Source of the DNA: Moraxella equi
Lineage (GTDB): Bacteria; Pseudomonadota; Gammaproteobacteria; Pseudomonadales; Moraxellaceae
Direction of reading: 5' to 3'
NCBI RefSeq assembly: GCF_002027555.1
Contig: NZ_MXAP01000016.1
Coordinates: 1-5,916, forward strand
DNA length: 5,916 bases
Positions 5,809 to 5,916 of this stretch are shown piece by piece (within the stretch, counting starts at the first letter, position 1; every line of letters starts with the position of its first letter). The notes under the pieces were generated by a model. It did no database searches, was not told the origin of the DNA, and was given only the letters and a program-made list of their open reading frames with translations. The position numbers were made by a program, and so were the translations under genes.

Positions 5809-5884
5809 GTTTGTAGGGGTGTGCTGAGCATACCCTTTGATGGCGTTGTTTTTTATTAGGCGTGCTCAGCACACCCCTACATCT
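5809..5884. repeat. REP-like inverted pair (REPIN/BIME-like), copy 2
   Basis: TGTAGGGGTGTGCTGAGCA (5812-5830) is repeated inverted at 5863-5881 without mismatch; over 23 positions 21 match. As in copy 1, each arm starts with GTAG and is itself a near-palindrome around a TGA/TCA loop. The element lies 50 bases upstream of the small frame starting at 5758. The 26-base centre is unlike that of copy 1 after the shared CCCTTTGATG. Confidence 0.75.
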
Positions 5885-5916
5885 ACAAATCATTGCGTTA
5901 CCCCACTCTCAACTAA

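Noticed and set aside
5759..5893. A 44-residue minus-strand frame ending TAA directly before the ATG at 5758
   Set aside because: Most of it is translation of the REP-like pair. The tidy TAA-ATG junction is probably chance, although its last residues (KLVANIKFVLGVINETI) look passable.

Overview
The window carries part of a respiratory nitrate-use locus, with every supported gene on the minus strand. The two large genes are unmistakable: narK (nitrate/nitrite transporter, complete, 449 residues) and narG (catalytic subunit of membrane-bound nitrate reductase, first 930 residues; the C-terminus and any narHJI lie beyond base 1). Protein similarity to the gammaproteobacterial Nar system, AT-rich intergenic DNA and the GTAGGGG-type dispersed repeats suggest a member of the Moraxellaceae, probably Moraxella. 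This is inference, because no rRNA or housekeeping marker is present.

Layout in the direction of transcription (high to low coordinates): a REP-like inverted repeat pair (5809-5884); a short unrecognised reading frame that looks like a patchwork of two frames (5507-5758); a second tiny candidate frame (5333-5464); a terminator (5165-5193); the narK control region (5046-5161); narK (3696-5045); a narK terminator (3650-3681); a 17-bp perfect inverted repeat (3562-3607); a second REP-like pair (3450-3523); two or three very small hydrophobic reading frames (about 3001-3438); the narG control region (2792-2918); and narG (1-2791, cut by the window edge).

Functionally, NarK would bring nitrate in (and exchange nitrite out) while NarG, with NarHI, reduces nitrate to nitrite on the cytoplasmic face of the membrane. 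The two genes are not tightly fused. narK has its own strong terminator, and 904 bases separate it from narG. Both control regions nevertheless share a 17-base box (CACCTACCCCCWWAGTA, minus strand) about 100-110 bases before each start codon, which suggests one regulator coordinates them. The narK leader can also fold so that its ribosome binding site is paired.

The least explained parts are the cluster of tiny single-membrane-segment frames between narK and narG, and the frame-switching small gene at 5507-5758. No tRNA, rRNA, CRISPR array, transposase or phage gene was seen.
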